Shown: piece after piece, positions 1-8,063 of the stretch
Position numbering within the stretch: position 1 is the stretch's first letter
How the letters are laid out: every line of letters starts with the position of its first letter
NCBI GenBank assembly: GCA_005791255.1
Contig: SXXK01000289.1
Coordinates: 1-35,553, forward strand
Direction of reading: 5' to 3'
Length of the DNA: 35,553 bases
Source: Planctomyces sp.
Lineage (GTDB): Bacteria > Planctomycetota > Planctomycetia > Planctomycetales > Planctomycetaceae
Translations under genes and position numbers: made by a program
Notes under the pieces: model-generated
What the model was told of the DNA's origin: nothing
What the model saw: the letters and a program-made list of their open reading frames with translations, nothing else
Database searches by the model: none

Positions 1-120
1 CTTTTGAAGCAGCCGGTTTTTTCGAATGACCAGCTGGCAGCCTGCAGTGCAGAGCAGCTAAGCAAGGTCGTCGCGGACCTTAGGCACCGCCTGGAACTTA
101 GTGGCCCCTTCAATCAGTAG
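1..120 (+). CDS. C-terminal end of an unrecognised protein, partial
   Basis: Frame +1 is open from the first base and stops at TAG 118-120. It gives a 39-residue tail containing VFSNDQLAACSAEQLSKVV. The same motif recurs in frame at about 358-441 (VFSEHQLAACSTEQLSEVV), with seven codons differing only synonymously and seven changing the residue, so the segment evolved as protein. I do not recognise the family. The sequence is rich in A, Q and L and would form short helices. The rest of the gene, if it exists, lies left of the window. It may be a live C-terminus or a gene remnant. Confidence 0.35.
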   Translation, partial: LLKQPVFSNDQLAACSAEQLSKVVADLRHRLELSGPFNQ

Positions 121-489
121 CTCAGTCAATCCGGCCTTGGGCTGCCGCTGGTTCTGCACAAAGATCGAGATGTCGGGCGCTGGTGCCGGAAGTTTGGAAA
201 TGATTGCCCGGACCTGCAAACAACTCCACGATTCCCACGATCGCCTGAATGTCCGGCGCGACGAAGGCTCGTATCCTGTACGGTTATCAGCAGGGCTTCG
301 AGATTGGCATGGCCCCGGGGCATCGAACCTGGGAAACTCCGCGGACAGGTTATCCTGCTGCAGCAACTTCTGAATCAGTCGGTTTTTTCTGAACATCAAC
401 TGGCAGCCTGCAGCACAGAGCAGTTAAGCGAGGTGGTCACGGACCTCGCTCGCAAATGTCCCGGCTGGTTTTTTTCCTTTCAAGGCTGA
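121..489 (+). pseudogene. Degenerate second copy of the QLAACSxEQLSxVV motif
   Basis: The same reading frame stays open after the stop at 118-120 and runs to TGA 487-489. Its last third repeats the motif of the partial ORF at the left edge. The middle (about 121-345) resembles no protein I know and has unusual composition (many R, P and C), as expected of non-coding or frame-shifted sequence. Frame +3 from 252 gives a short open stretch (MSGATKARILYGYQQGF) that looks more protein-like, so a frameshifted remnant is possible. No convincing start codon or ribosome binding site was seen. I read it as a decayed duplicated gene end rather than a working gene. Confidence 0.3.
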
Positions 490-530
490 CACTCAAGCTG
501 TTGTGACTTACGCAGGGCACGCGCCCCCCA

Positions 531-2537
531 CTACCTCTGCTTCCGGCCCGCGGTTCCTCCACCCAGCATCTGCTCGGCCATCTGCCGATGATAGTCGGCC
601 CGGTCCGCCATCCCCCGGTGCTCCCACGTCATCTGCAGCCACTGATGTGCCTGCACCAGCGAAGGATCCAGTTCCAAAGCTTTTTCCGCCGCCTGCACTC
701 CTCGACTATAGTCCTGCAGTTGCCCCAGGACATGTGCGTACCGACCGTGGTAGCGGGATCGATGAGGATTCACCTCCAGTAATTTTTCATAGGTAGTGCG
801 AGCAGAACGGATGCGGCCTGATTCGTGCTGTGCCGAGGCCAGCACCTCCAGCGCTGTCTCGTGCTTCGGTGACAGCTTCAAAAGGGCCTCCAGCGATTTT
901 ACCGCCTCCGGAAGTCGGCCCAGCTGGATCAGTGCCCGGCCGCGCGCCAGCAGAGCCTCGACATCAACCGCTTCCCTGGCAAGGGACTCATCCAGCAGCA
1001 CCACAGCTCGTGCGGCCGCTTCATTGCTGCCTCCGAAATAGGCCAGCTCAGACAGATAGATTCCGCTGGCTCGCGTCAGTTCGCCCGCCTCCTCCGGCAC
1101 GCCCGGTTCCCGCCAGGCAACCAGCGATCGCTCGTCCCGCTGCAGGGGCTGTCCCGCCTCCGGATTGGTCGCCATCACCGCTGCTGCCTCAGACACCAGC
1201 GGTCGTCGCAGCACACGGTGATCCGTCTGTGCTGAATGCACGTCAGCCGCCGGGTAAGCCGGCATGTGGCAGATGATGCACGAATCTCCGCGGCCATCAT
1301 TCGCGCGTCGCTCCGGCAGTTCACTGCACTCCACTCGACCCGCCGAATGACATTCGAGGCACTTTGCGCGGTAAAACGCGGACTCCTGCCCCGCTGCGGG
1401 GACCTCATGGGGATCATGACAACTGATGCAGTTCAGGCCACCACTGGTCTGCTGATAGCAGCGGCTGGCATGCATCTGTTCCACATGACTGACCGCCCCT
1501 GCCGGATCCTCAGTTCCCGCCGTCGTACCCTTCGTTTTGACAAACACCGTCCAAAGATCACTGACCCGCATCCCCGGACGGAAATCAAACTCTGAGTACC
1601 CATTCTTCAGCACACGCCGTTGTCCAGCCAGGTGACACTGGTTGCAGACCGCATCCAGTCGAGCATCCTGAAAATGCCCCGGATTAACGATTGGGTCAGC
1701 AGCGGGATTTCCGGAACCCACGCTCGCAGCGGAGCCTGCAGCGGCAATGTTCCTGTGCCACTGCACGTGCTGCTCCCCCGGGCCGTGGCAACGCTCGCAG
1801 CCAATAGACTCCTCCGCAAACAGCGGGTCCTGAAACCGATCAGGTTCACCCGCCAGTGGTATCGCTCGACCCGCATGGCAGGAGAGACAGGCATGTGTCA
1901 CCCGGCGTTCAAAACGATCGTGAAATTCCGGAGCATACCCCGGCGACAAACCCCAGTGCCCATCCTCCGAATACCACGTGATCGGTGACTGATACAACCG
2001 CCCCTCCACATTCCGCAGCCACGATCGGCCATGCGCCCCCGAGCCGACGGCAATTTCAAACGGCACTCGCTGATCATAGAGCACACTGCCGTCGGATGCC
2101 CGTCTCAACTCGTGATGCCACTGAACAGGCTGCCTCGAACCTGAATCAGCGGGCATTGAAGAAGTGCTCGGGCTGCCGGCAGGGAACCCTTCGTTGACCT
2201 CAACCCGATACTCAAGGCCCGCAGGACCAGAAAAACTCGTCTGCGAGAAGTTTTCAATTGCGGTCGCCTTGTCTGTTTTGGCCAGTGTGTGCCACATTGG
2301 ATGGCCCGTGTAACGCTCAAAGATCTGACTGTGGCATTCCCGGCAGGCTGTGCTGCCAAGCCAGCCGCTTGATGAGCTGACCTGTTCGGCACCGTCGGCA
2401 GATGTTGTTGCGGTCGAAGACGACGTAGCTTCAGACGATGATTCAGGACCGCGGCTGCAGCCGGCACACAGCCACACCAGCAGCACCAGCCCCGCTGGAG
2501 CGATCAGCGAAATTCGGTTTTGCGGGACTGACATCAT
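531..2537 (-). CDS. Exported heptaheme cytochrome c with C-terminal TPR repeats
   Basis: The 668-residue product begins with a signal peptide ending near WLCAGCS, a lipobox-like site. Seven CXXCH haem motifs follow: CRECH, CLSCH, CERCH, CNQCH, CISCH, CLECH and CIICH. The N-terminal spacing resembles the cytochrome c554 / doubled-CXXCH multihaem group. The last 170 or so residues are TPR repeats (for example EAVKSLEALLKLSPKHETAL). It should carry electrons outside the cytoplasmic membrane, with the TPRs giving a docking surface. The start at 2537 is preferred over the longer track ORF because GGAG lies 9 bases upstream and the signal peptide begins there. It starts 16 bases after the CRTAC1-type gene ends, so the two are probably co-transcribed. 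The electron donor and acceptor cannot be told from sequence. Confidence 0.88.
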   Translation of the reverse strand: MMSVPQNRISLIAPAGLVLLVWLCAGCSRGPESSSEATSSSTATTSADGAEQVSSSSGWLGSTACRECHSQIFERYTGHPMWHTLAKTDKATAIENFSQTSFSGPAGLEYRVEVNEGFPAGSPSTSSMPADSGSRQPVQWHHELRRASDGSVLYDQRVPFEIAVGSGAHGRSWLRNVEGRLYQSPITWYSEDGHWGLSPGYAPEFHDRFERRVTHACLSCHAGRAIPLAGEPDRFQDPLFAEESIGCERCHGPGEQHVQWHRNIAAAGSAASVGSGNPAADPIVNPGHFQDARLDAVCNQCHLAGQRRVLKNGYSEFDFRPGMRVSDLWTVFVKTKGTTAGTEDPAGAVSHVEQMHASRCYQQTSGGLNCISCHDPHEVPAAGQESAFYRAKCLECHSAGRVECSELPERRANDGRGDSCIICHMPAYPAADVHSAQTDHRVLRRPLVSEAAAVMATNPEAGQPLQRDERSLVAWREPGVPEEAGELTRASGIYLSELAYFGGSNEAAARAVVLLDESLAREAVDVEALLARGRALIQLGRLPEAVKSLEALLKLSPKHETALEVLASAQHESGRIRSARTTYEKLLEVNPHRSRYHGRYAHVLGQLQDYSRGVQAAEKALELDPSLVQAHQWLQMTWEHRGMADRADYHRQMAEQMLGGGTAGRKQR

Positions 2538-2553
2538 CTGTCGAAACTCCACA

Positions 2554-4395
2554 TCAATTTCCCTGCACCAACCCCACGCCTTCCACAATCTGCACCGACA
2601 ATTGCTCTGCCGGAATCTCAAACGACTGTTCAGTTCCCGCCGGCCATGCAACGGTCAGTTGCAGACTGCCCTGCAGAGCTCCAAGCCCAAAATGCAGCAC
2701 TCGCTCATGGGATGCGGCGTAACTGGTTCCGCCCGCCAGTTCCTGCACCAGAGTCTCATCGGCACACCGCAGGGTGACGTGAGCATTCACGGCACTGCGA
2801 TTACTGGTTCTTCCTGTCAGCCGCACCACCAGACTGCGACCACTGCGAGAATCATTTCGCAGCAGGGCGGCGGGCGAATTGTGATGAACTACGCACAGAT
2901 CCAGATCACCGTCACGATCCATGTCGCCGGTGCCTGCTGCTCTCCCCACCAGTTCTCTCGCAAAAAATTCGCCGGACACCGCCGGTCGCTCACGCCAGCG
3001 CTGACCGTCAAAGGAAAACAGCTGAGGTACCATCTCGTAGCCCTCGCTCTCTTCATACCGGGGATCAATGTGGCCATTCGTCACAAACAGATCCATATGG
3101 CCGTCCGAGTTGAGGTCATCCATGATCGTTCCGAATCCCAGTTTGGGCAGCGAAGGTTCCCGCAGCCCGGTCAGATTGCTGACGTCGTGCAGCCCCTGAG
3201 CGCCCCGGTTCTGATACAGGGTGTTTGATTCACCGGTGAAGTGCGTCAGCAGCAGGTCAGGCCAGCCATTGCGGTCATAGTCACCAAATGCAACCCCCAT
3301 ACTGGCCTGCGGCTCGCCTGTGGAGCTGAACGCGCCCCCCAGCAACTGCGCGCTTTCGGTGAAAGCTGTCCCCGCGCCGTTGTTGATGAACAGGAAGTTG
3401 GCCGTCGTGTCATTGGCCACGTAGATGTCGGGCCAGCGGTCGCCGTTCATGTCGGCAATTACCACACCCAAAGCCTTGTTGCCACGCCCAAACAATCCCA
3501 GTTCCCGTGCGCATTCGACAAGGCGTCCATCACCCTCGTTCCGGAACTACAGGTCAGGTTCAGGTTCAACATTTCGAGGGTGACAGATGGAAGGAATGCC
3601 ATCCTTATCGAGGCAGGGGATCGGGTTGCAGGGGTCGTAAATGGCATAGTTGCAAACGTACAGATCCAGGTCACCATCGCGGTCCGGATCCCCCCATGCG
3701 GGGGTCGAGCTCCAGACCGGGCGCGCTCCGACCAGAGCCATCCCGGCGTCCTGCCACGTGCCGTCACCCAGATTCAGAAACAATCGACTGACCCCGGCAT
3801 TCGCGATAAACAGGTCATCAAAACCGTCGTTGTTCCAGTCGCCGGCTGCAACACCATGTCCGAAGCCTTCGTCCTGCAGGGCTGAGGGGGCGAAGACGTC
3901 GATGAACTGACCACCCACGGTTTGACGATACAGGGAATCGGGTACCCAGCGGGCGTCCGCGGGCGGACACGGGTCGCCACCCTGAGTCAGGTACAGGTCC
4001 ACCAGGCCATCTCGATCAAAGTCCAGCCAGCCGCAGCCACCACCGGTTGATTCCACCATCAATGCTCGCGGACTGGCGCCGTTGTCGTAAACGTGGCGAA
4101 TACCGACCGCTGCGGCGACATCCACGAGATCCGGGAAGGCGATCTGTGTTGCAGCGGTCACCGGAGGCGTTTTCCGGGGCACGTCTTTCGGGCGAAAATC
4201 AAATTTTGGGCGGCTTTCAGGCAAGCCCCCGGATGAGTCTGCCTTGATCAATTTGGCAGCATCCGCCCCCGAATCTTTCTGCGAATTGCAGCCAGCAATC
4301 AGCAGACTGACCAACAGCAGGCCGAGACTGCACCCGTTGCCCGTGAAACTCGAAACTGTGAGTTCAGCGAAGACTCGTCGTGCCCGACACTGCAT
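2554..4395 (-). pseudogene. CRTAC1-type VCBS/ASPIC-UnbV lipoprotein interrupted by an in-frame TAG
   Basis: One reading frame covers 613 codons and contains a single amber codon at 3549-3547 (codon 283). The track ORFs 3547..4542 and 2554..3495 are its halves, and translation on both sides is protein-like (EPEPDL-stop-FRNEGDG). The N-terminus has a lipoprotein signal (LLIAGCNSQ). Calcium-binding FG-GAP/VCBS motifs follow: DFDRDGLVD, DWNNDGFDD, DPDRDGDLD, then after the stop DMNGDRWPD, DYDRNGWPD, DLNSDGHMD and DMDRDGDLD. An ASPIC/UnbV domain closes the protein (about 518-605). The start at 4395 has GGAG six bases upstream. The downstream half has no ATG near its beginning. The stop is either a recent nonsense mutation, a sequencing error or a readthrough site. 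If read through, the product would be an extracytoplasmic beta-propeller adhesion or scaffold lipoprotein. Confidence 0.8.
3547..3549 (-). other. In-frame amber codon splitting the CRTAC1-type gene
   Basis: The minus strand reads GAC CTG TAG TTC CGG AAC. Related proteins usually have an aliphatic or aromatic residue here, as in the common pattern DL(L/V/Y)(F/Y)RNxGDG. One base change (TTG or TAC to TAG) would explain it. No other stop or frameshift occurs in the remaining 331 codons. Confidence 0.85.
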
Positions 4396-4444
4396 ACCCG
4401 TCTCCGGACGATTTGCCGACCGTTTTGCAGGAGTTTCAGCCAAC

Positions 4445-4474
4445 AAAAAACCGCATGGCAATGACTTGCCATGC
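4445..4474 (-). terminator. Intrinsic terminator after the DUF1559 gene
   Basis: Read on the minus strand, a perfect 8-bp stem GCATGGCA/TGCCATGC with a 6-base loop is followed by GG and six T residues. It lies about 70 bases past the stop of the DUF1559 gene and about 50 bases before the start of the CRTAC1-type gene. It should end or attenuate the pseudopilin transcript, so the downstream pair is probably made at a lower level or from its own promoter. Confidence 0.75.
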
Positions 4475-4542
4475 AGTATCATACACAGGAACTGATCAGC
4501 AGCATCACGCGGAGCAGAAATTCGCGTCCGCGACAGCCGCAA

Positions 4543-5625
4543 TCAGAACTCGCCGATCACGTTGCCGTCGCGGCGATGTGAAAGGTTGTAACGGATGTTG
4601 TTGTCGATGGTTTCGCTGAGGAAGCGAACCGAACCGTCGCACAACACAACCTGGCAGCCACCGGTGTGGTTGCTGGAAGGTGATGAGCAGCGTGGGTCCC
4701 ACTCGTCGCCCGGCAACCATGCGCGGTTGGTCAGGTTGATGGGATTTCGCATCGTGTTCACGGCAGCCAGCGGAGACGCCCAGTTGGCATCAAACTTGGG
4801 CTCGCGGTTCAGACCGTTGCTGCTGGCACGCCAGTGCATTGATTCGAACAGCATGACGGTGTTGGAGGTCCCGTCGGAAATCTCATGGATACCGCGGGAA
4901 CCGCGGAACATGAACACGCCATTGATGTTCGGATTGTCATTGTTCCAGCGTTCGCTGATCCACGGAGTTCCAGCGGAACCACGAACAAATCGCCCGTTGG
5001 TGCTGGGGAAGTCCGGTACGGTCGGACAATCCTTCCAGCCCGCCCAAATGTGACCCATGTTGCCAACATAGTCCAGACCGCCAGCCGGACCCTGATATGG
5101 AGCAGTGCCCCAGCCACCGTTGTCGATTTCCATCAACTGATCGCGACGGACCTTGGTCTGATCATTCGACGGACAGATGAAGACCGGAATCACCTGCTCA
5201 GCCATCTTGCGAGGAGAAGGCAGACCGTTCACTGAACCGGTGAAACCCATGCCAATGTTTGGCAGAGTTCCATTTGCAACACTGAAGTAAGCAGAAATCT
5301 GCTGGTACAGGGGAGCCTGCTCCATGTAGGGCAACGCCATCACAGTCCACGGCCATGAGCCGTTCGGGTACCGCGGGTTGTTCGGGTCCGGCTGGTTCTG
5401 GTTGTCACCGTTGAACCAGTTCATCGGAAACTGGTTGTACGTGTCATGGTAGTTGTGACACGCGAGGCCCAGCTGTTTCAGGTTGTTCTTGCACTGGGTA
5501 CGACGGGCAGCTTCACGCGCCTGCTGGACGGCTGGCAGCAGCAATGCCACCAGAATCGCGATAATCGCGATTACAACCAGCAGTTCGATAAGCGTGAATC
5601 CGCGCTTCAGCGAACTCTTCTTCAT
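4543..5625 (-). CDS. DUF1559 pseudopilin-like protein
   Basis: The 360-residue protein opens with a class III (type IV prepilin) signal: KRGFTLIELLVVIAIIAIL, cleaved between G and F, then a hydrophobic helix and the planctomycete run LLLPAVQQAREAARRTQC. The C-terminus has the H-X9-DG signature (H, nine residues, then DGSVRF). This family (DUF1559, formerly SBP_bac_10) is greatly expanded in planctomycetes and probably forms pseudopilus or envelope structures; individual roles are mostly unknown. The start at 5625 follows a GGAG with 6-base spacing; the track start at 5637 is a TTG lying on that ribosome binding site. A lipoprotein gene lies 99 bases upstream on the same strand, a common pairing in this phylum. 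Confidence 0.93.
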   Translation of the reverse strand: MKKSSLKRGFTLIELLVVIAIIAILVALLLPAVQQAREAARRTQCKNNLKQLGLACHNYHDTYNQFPMNWFNGDNQNQPDPNNPRYPNGSWPWTVMALPYMEQAPLYQQISAYFSVANGTLPNIGMGFTGSVNGLPSPRKMAEQVIPVFICPSNDQTKVRRDQLMEIDNGGWGTAPYQGPAGGLDYVGNMGHIWAGWKDCPTVPDFPSTNGRFVRGSAGTPWISERWNNDNPNINGVFMFRGSRGIHEISDGTSNTVMLFESMHWRASSNGLNREPKFDANWASPLAAVNTMRNPINLTNRAWLPGDEWDPRCSSPSSNHTGGCQVVLCDGSVRFLSETIDNNIRYNLSHRRDGNVIGEF

Positions 5626-5724
5626 AACGAACTCCAAATAAGGAAAAGAACAAACACGACCAAACTATTGAAGCAGCCACCGCGCCTGCAGCGGTAATCG
5701 GCTTGACATGCTTAGGACTGCTGC

Positions 5725-6219
5725 TTAGGGGATGACAATATCGAATTCGTTGCCGGAGGTCCCAACTTCGTACTGCAGCGGGGTTTTCGAGGCGTCGCTG
5801 TATTCCTTCGGAAATGCTCCGCCGGAAGGATCGTTGGACGGAGCGGTGTTCTTCTTGCCGCTGCCACCACGCATTTTCATGTAGGCTTCCATCGCAGCTT
5901 TGGGGTCAGAGTTGCTGTCGACTGCTGCTTCCTGAACGGTCTGCAGAACCACCTTATGCTTGCCGGGAACAGCGCCGGCCTTTCCGTTCTGGCAAATCAG
6001 AGCAAACTTGCCGTCGGCGTCAGTGCGCCCTGCCGATGCCGGACCGCCCGCAGCAGGAGTGAAGGTCACGTTGATGTTGGCCAGCGGCTTACCGGCCTTC
6101 GTGACCTTGCCGGAAACTGAAGACAATGCCGGTCCGGACTCACCGCAGCCAGCAGTCGCAAATGCCGCCAGCAGTGCCAGTACGGACAGAGATCGGCGAG
6201 TCAGAAGAATGCAGGACAT
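5725..6219 (-). CDS. Small lipoprotein with a carboxypeptidase-regulatory-like fold
   Basis: The 164-residue product begins MSCILLTRRSLSVLALL and has a lipobox-like cleavage site at ATAGC. The mature part carries the beta-sandwich pattern of transthyretin/carboxypeptidase-regulatory-like domains: VSGKVTKAGKPLANINVTF, then AGRTDADGKFAL and GKHKVVL. A low-complexity linker (GGSGKKNTAPSND) comes before a short C-terminal strand. Such proteins are usually encoded next to DUF1559 genes in planctomycetes and are thought to sit in the envelope; no enzymatic residues are visible. The start at 6219 is chosen because the signal peptide begins there; the 47 upstream residues of the track ORF look non-coding. 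It probably shares a transcript with the DUF1559 gene. Confidence 0.85.
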   Translation of the reverse strand: MSCILLTRRSLSVLALLAAFATAGCGESGPALSSVSGKVTKAGKPLANINVTFTPAAGGPASAGRTDADGKFALICQNGKAGAVPGKHKVVLQTVQEAAVDSNSDPKAAMEAYMKMRGGSGKKNTAPSNDPSGGAFPKEYSDASKTPLQYEVGTSGNEFDIVIP

Positions 6220-6601
6220 AGCAGGTTTTCTTCGATGATTCACAGTTTTAGAGCCAGGTTGCCAATTTGTGTCAGATTTATCCAGCAATCGCCTTCGAGA
6301 AACGTAACAGATGTCAGAAGCCCGTAAAGTGCCCGCAGGCACCTTCAACACAGCTCGCACGCTTCTTCAGGTTCAGTCACCTAGTGTGTCTAAATGTTCA
6401 CTTGCCTTGCCCGAGACGCGCATGCTGGAACCACCTGTGCTATGTTTGTAAGCGATGAATCGGCGCCCTTCAAGTTGCATTTGATGAAAACACGAGAAAA
6501 CTGAGGGTAAAGTTGCTGAAATCTTCACAAAATCGGTAATTGCGCGTGGGAAACAGTCAATTTGGTAGCCACTGCTGTACAGAAAACCGCCTTGCAGCCA
6601 G
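6220..6601. other. Gene-free stretch upstream of the lipoprotein/DUF1559 unit
   Basis: These 382 bases must hold the minus-strand promoter of the lipoprotein gene and the 3' end of the TPR gene's transcript. I saw no convincing -35/-10 pair, no terminator with a T-run and no protein-like ORF. A minus-strand TTGACT near 6557-6562 has no acceptable -10 at the right distance. Confidence 0.5.
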
Positions 6602-7855
6602 TCAGCGTTCCAGCCGTTTTGCCAGCCCTGCTGCCGCCTCCTGATCACCGCAGCTCTCAGCGTAACTCTGGATTTTCACCAGCAGTATGGGAGTCAGGTC
6701 GACTGCCGACGGCAGCAGCAGGATTTCACTGCGCAGGTCTCGACCGTAAGTCGCCAGCTGCTGTTCCCGTGCCAGTTCAGGACGCTGCTGAACGCGCAGT
6801 AAACTGGCATACTCGTGGTGCGCAAGCGGACTGAGCGGGTGAATGCGGATCGCTTCCTGCAGGGATTTCTCCGCTTCCGGGTATTCCTGCATTTGAATGT
6901 GGTACCAGCCACGATACACCCAGACCATGTGGTCCGCAGCAGCACTGTCATCCACGCTCTGCAGCAGTCCCGCCATTCCCTGAACATCTCCGGTGCGGTA
7001 CGCCTGATGCATCAGGTAGGACAGCAGCACAGGATCGTGCGGGTACTTTTCCAGGAACCAGCCAAGCTGCTGCTTTGCCTGCTGATTCAATTCCTGAATC
7101 TCGGGCGTGGGCGACGTGTCCTGATTCATCGCCAGCTGCATCGCTGTGTTGACGGCGAGACTGATTTTGAACCGCACTTCGTCCGGGCTGCTTTGAATCC
7201 ACTTTTCATTCAGCTCGCTGCCATTCGAAAATGACAGGACGTCGGCCATGACGAGGTAAGTCCAGGCTTCCCGCGGTTCGGCACCCGCCCTGAGTGCGGC
7301 ACGAATCGCCTTCAGCATGGCAATTCGCTGGCCCGTCATGGCATAGAACGAGATGATGCGCGAATGAGTATCCGTGAGTCGAGGTTCCAGCCGGACCGCC
7401 TGTTCACTTGTCTCAAGGGCCAGCAAAGGCCTGTTCAGAGCCGTCCATTCGACATTCGCTTTTTCTGCCAGCGCAAAAGCATAGTTGGGGTCACTGGCCG
7501 GGATCCGCGCCAGGCAGTCAGCAAGATCCTGAAACTCGTCCTGCTCCTGTGCCGCTTCGGCCGCCAGCCATCGCGGTCGCGAATCTGCCGGATCCCAGGC
7601 GGACCATTCGTCCGCCGCAACCCGCAGTTCGGCCCACAGACCCTCACGTTTCGCCTGATCGCAGCGCGACTGAAACTGTCCGCGAGTCCTGATTTCAAGC
7701 AGCCAGGCTGTTCCGCAGCCCAGTCCGGCCAGCAGCGTCAGCATTGCACAGATCAGGGCCAGCCTGCGGTACCGGGGCCTGAGGGCAACCTCGGCCGGCA
7801 CGAGGTGCCCGGAGTCGACTGGGTCAGGTTGGGAAAACTGAGCATCCACGGTCAT
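6602..7855 (-). CDS. Membrane-anchored TPR protein
   Basis: The 417-residue protein has a single transmembrane segment at about 30-53 (LALICAMLTLLAGLGCGTAWLL) after a short cytoplasmic tail, then a helical periplasmic part with TPR units, such as LLALETSEQAVRLEPRLTDT and EYPEAEKSLQEAIRIHPLSP. It should be a scaffold or assembly protein; no catalytic motif is visible. It is transcribed away from the TPR-CRTAC1 gene starting at 8064 with a 208-base shared regulatory region, and it lies upstream of the pseudopilin/CRTAC1/cytochrome group on the same strand. The ATG at 7855 is the first in frame and has a weak GGA upstream. The specific role is unknown. Confidence 0.85.
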   Translation of the reverse strand: MTVDAQFSQPDPVDSGHLVPAEVALRPRYRRLALICAMLTLLAGLGCGTAWLLEIRTRGQFQSRCDQAKREGLWAELRVAADEWSAWDPADSRPRWLAAEAAQEQDEFQDLADCLARIPASDPNYAFALAEKANVEWTALNRPLLALETSEQAVRLEPRLTDTHSRIISFYAMTGQRIAMLKAIRAALRAGAEPREAWTYLVMADVLSFSNGSELNEKWIQSSPDEVRFKISLAVNTAMQLAMNQDTSPTPEIQELNQQAKQQLGWFLEKYPHDPVLLSYLMHQAYRTGDVQGMAGLLQSVDDSAAADHMVWVYRGWYHIQMQEYPEAEKSLQEAIRIHPLSPLAHHEYASLLRVQQRPELAREQQLATYGRDLRSEILLLPSAVDLTPILLVKIQSYAESCGDQEAAAGLAKRLER

Positions 7856-7935
7856 GGCAGTCCAATTCGACGGCAGGCGAGTGGCTTTTTTCGCAAACGC
7901 GGTTTAATTTAAGACCCGCAGGGATCTGAGTAAAG

Positions 7936-7951
7936 CCGGGGGCTTCCCCGG
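7936..7951. other. GC-rich hairpin in the divergent promoter region
   Basis: CCGGGG, a GCTT loop and CCCCGG form a perfect 6-bp stem, extendable by two pairs past a one-base bulge. It sits between the divergent TPR and TPR-CRTAC1 genes, within the presumed leader of the latter. No T-run follows. It could be a structured leader element or incidental. Confidence 0.35.
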
Positions 7952-8063
7952 GCTGCGGCGGATTCCTGCATTCCGCCACTGTTTTCGGCCGAAGTCCGGC
8001 CTTTCACTGCCACTCATGCCCCTGCTCGACTTGTCCCCGTCTCTGTTCGCAGAAACCCGCGTT

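Noticed and set aside
2350-3228. 292-codon plus-strand ORF across the CRTAC1/cytochrome junction
   Set aside because: It spans two real minus-strand genes and their junction and has no motif or ribosome binding site.
5702-5708. TTGACA as a plus-strand promoter
   Set aside because: No -10 fits and no plus-strand gene follows; it lies between two minus-strand genes.
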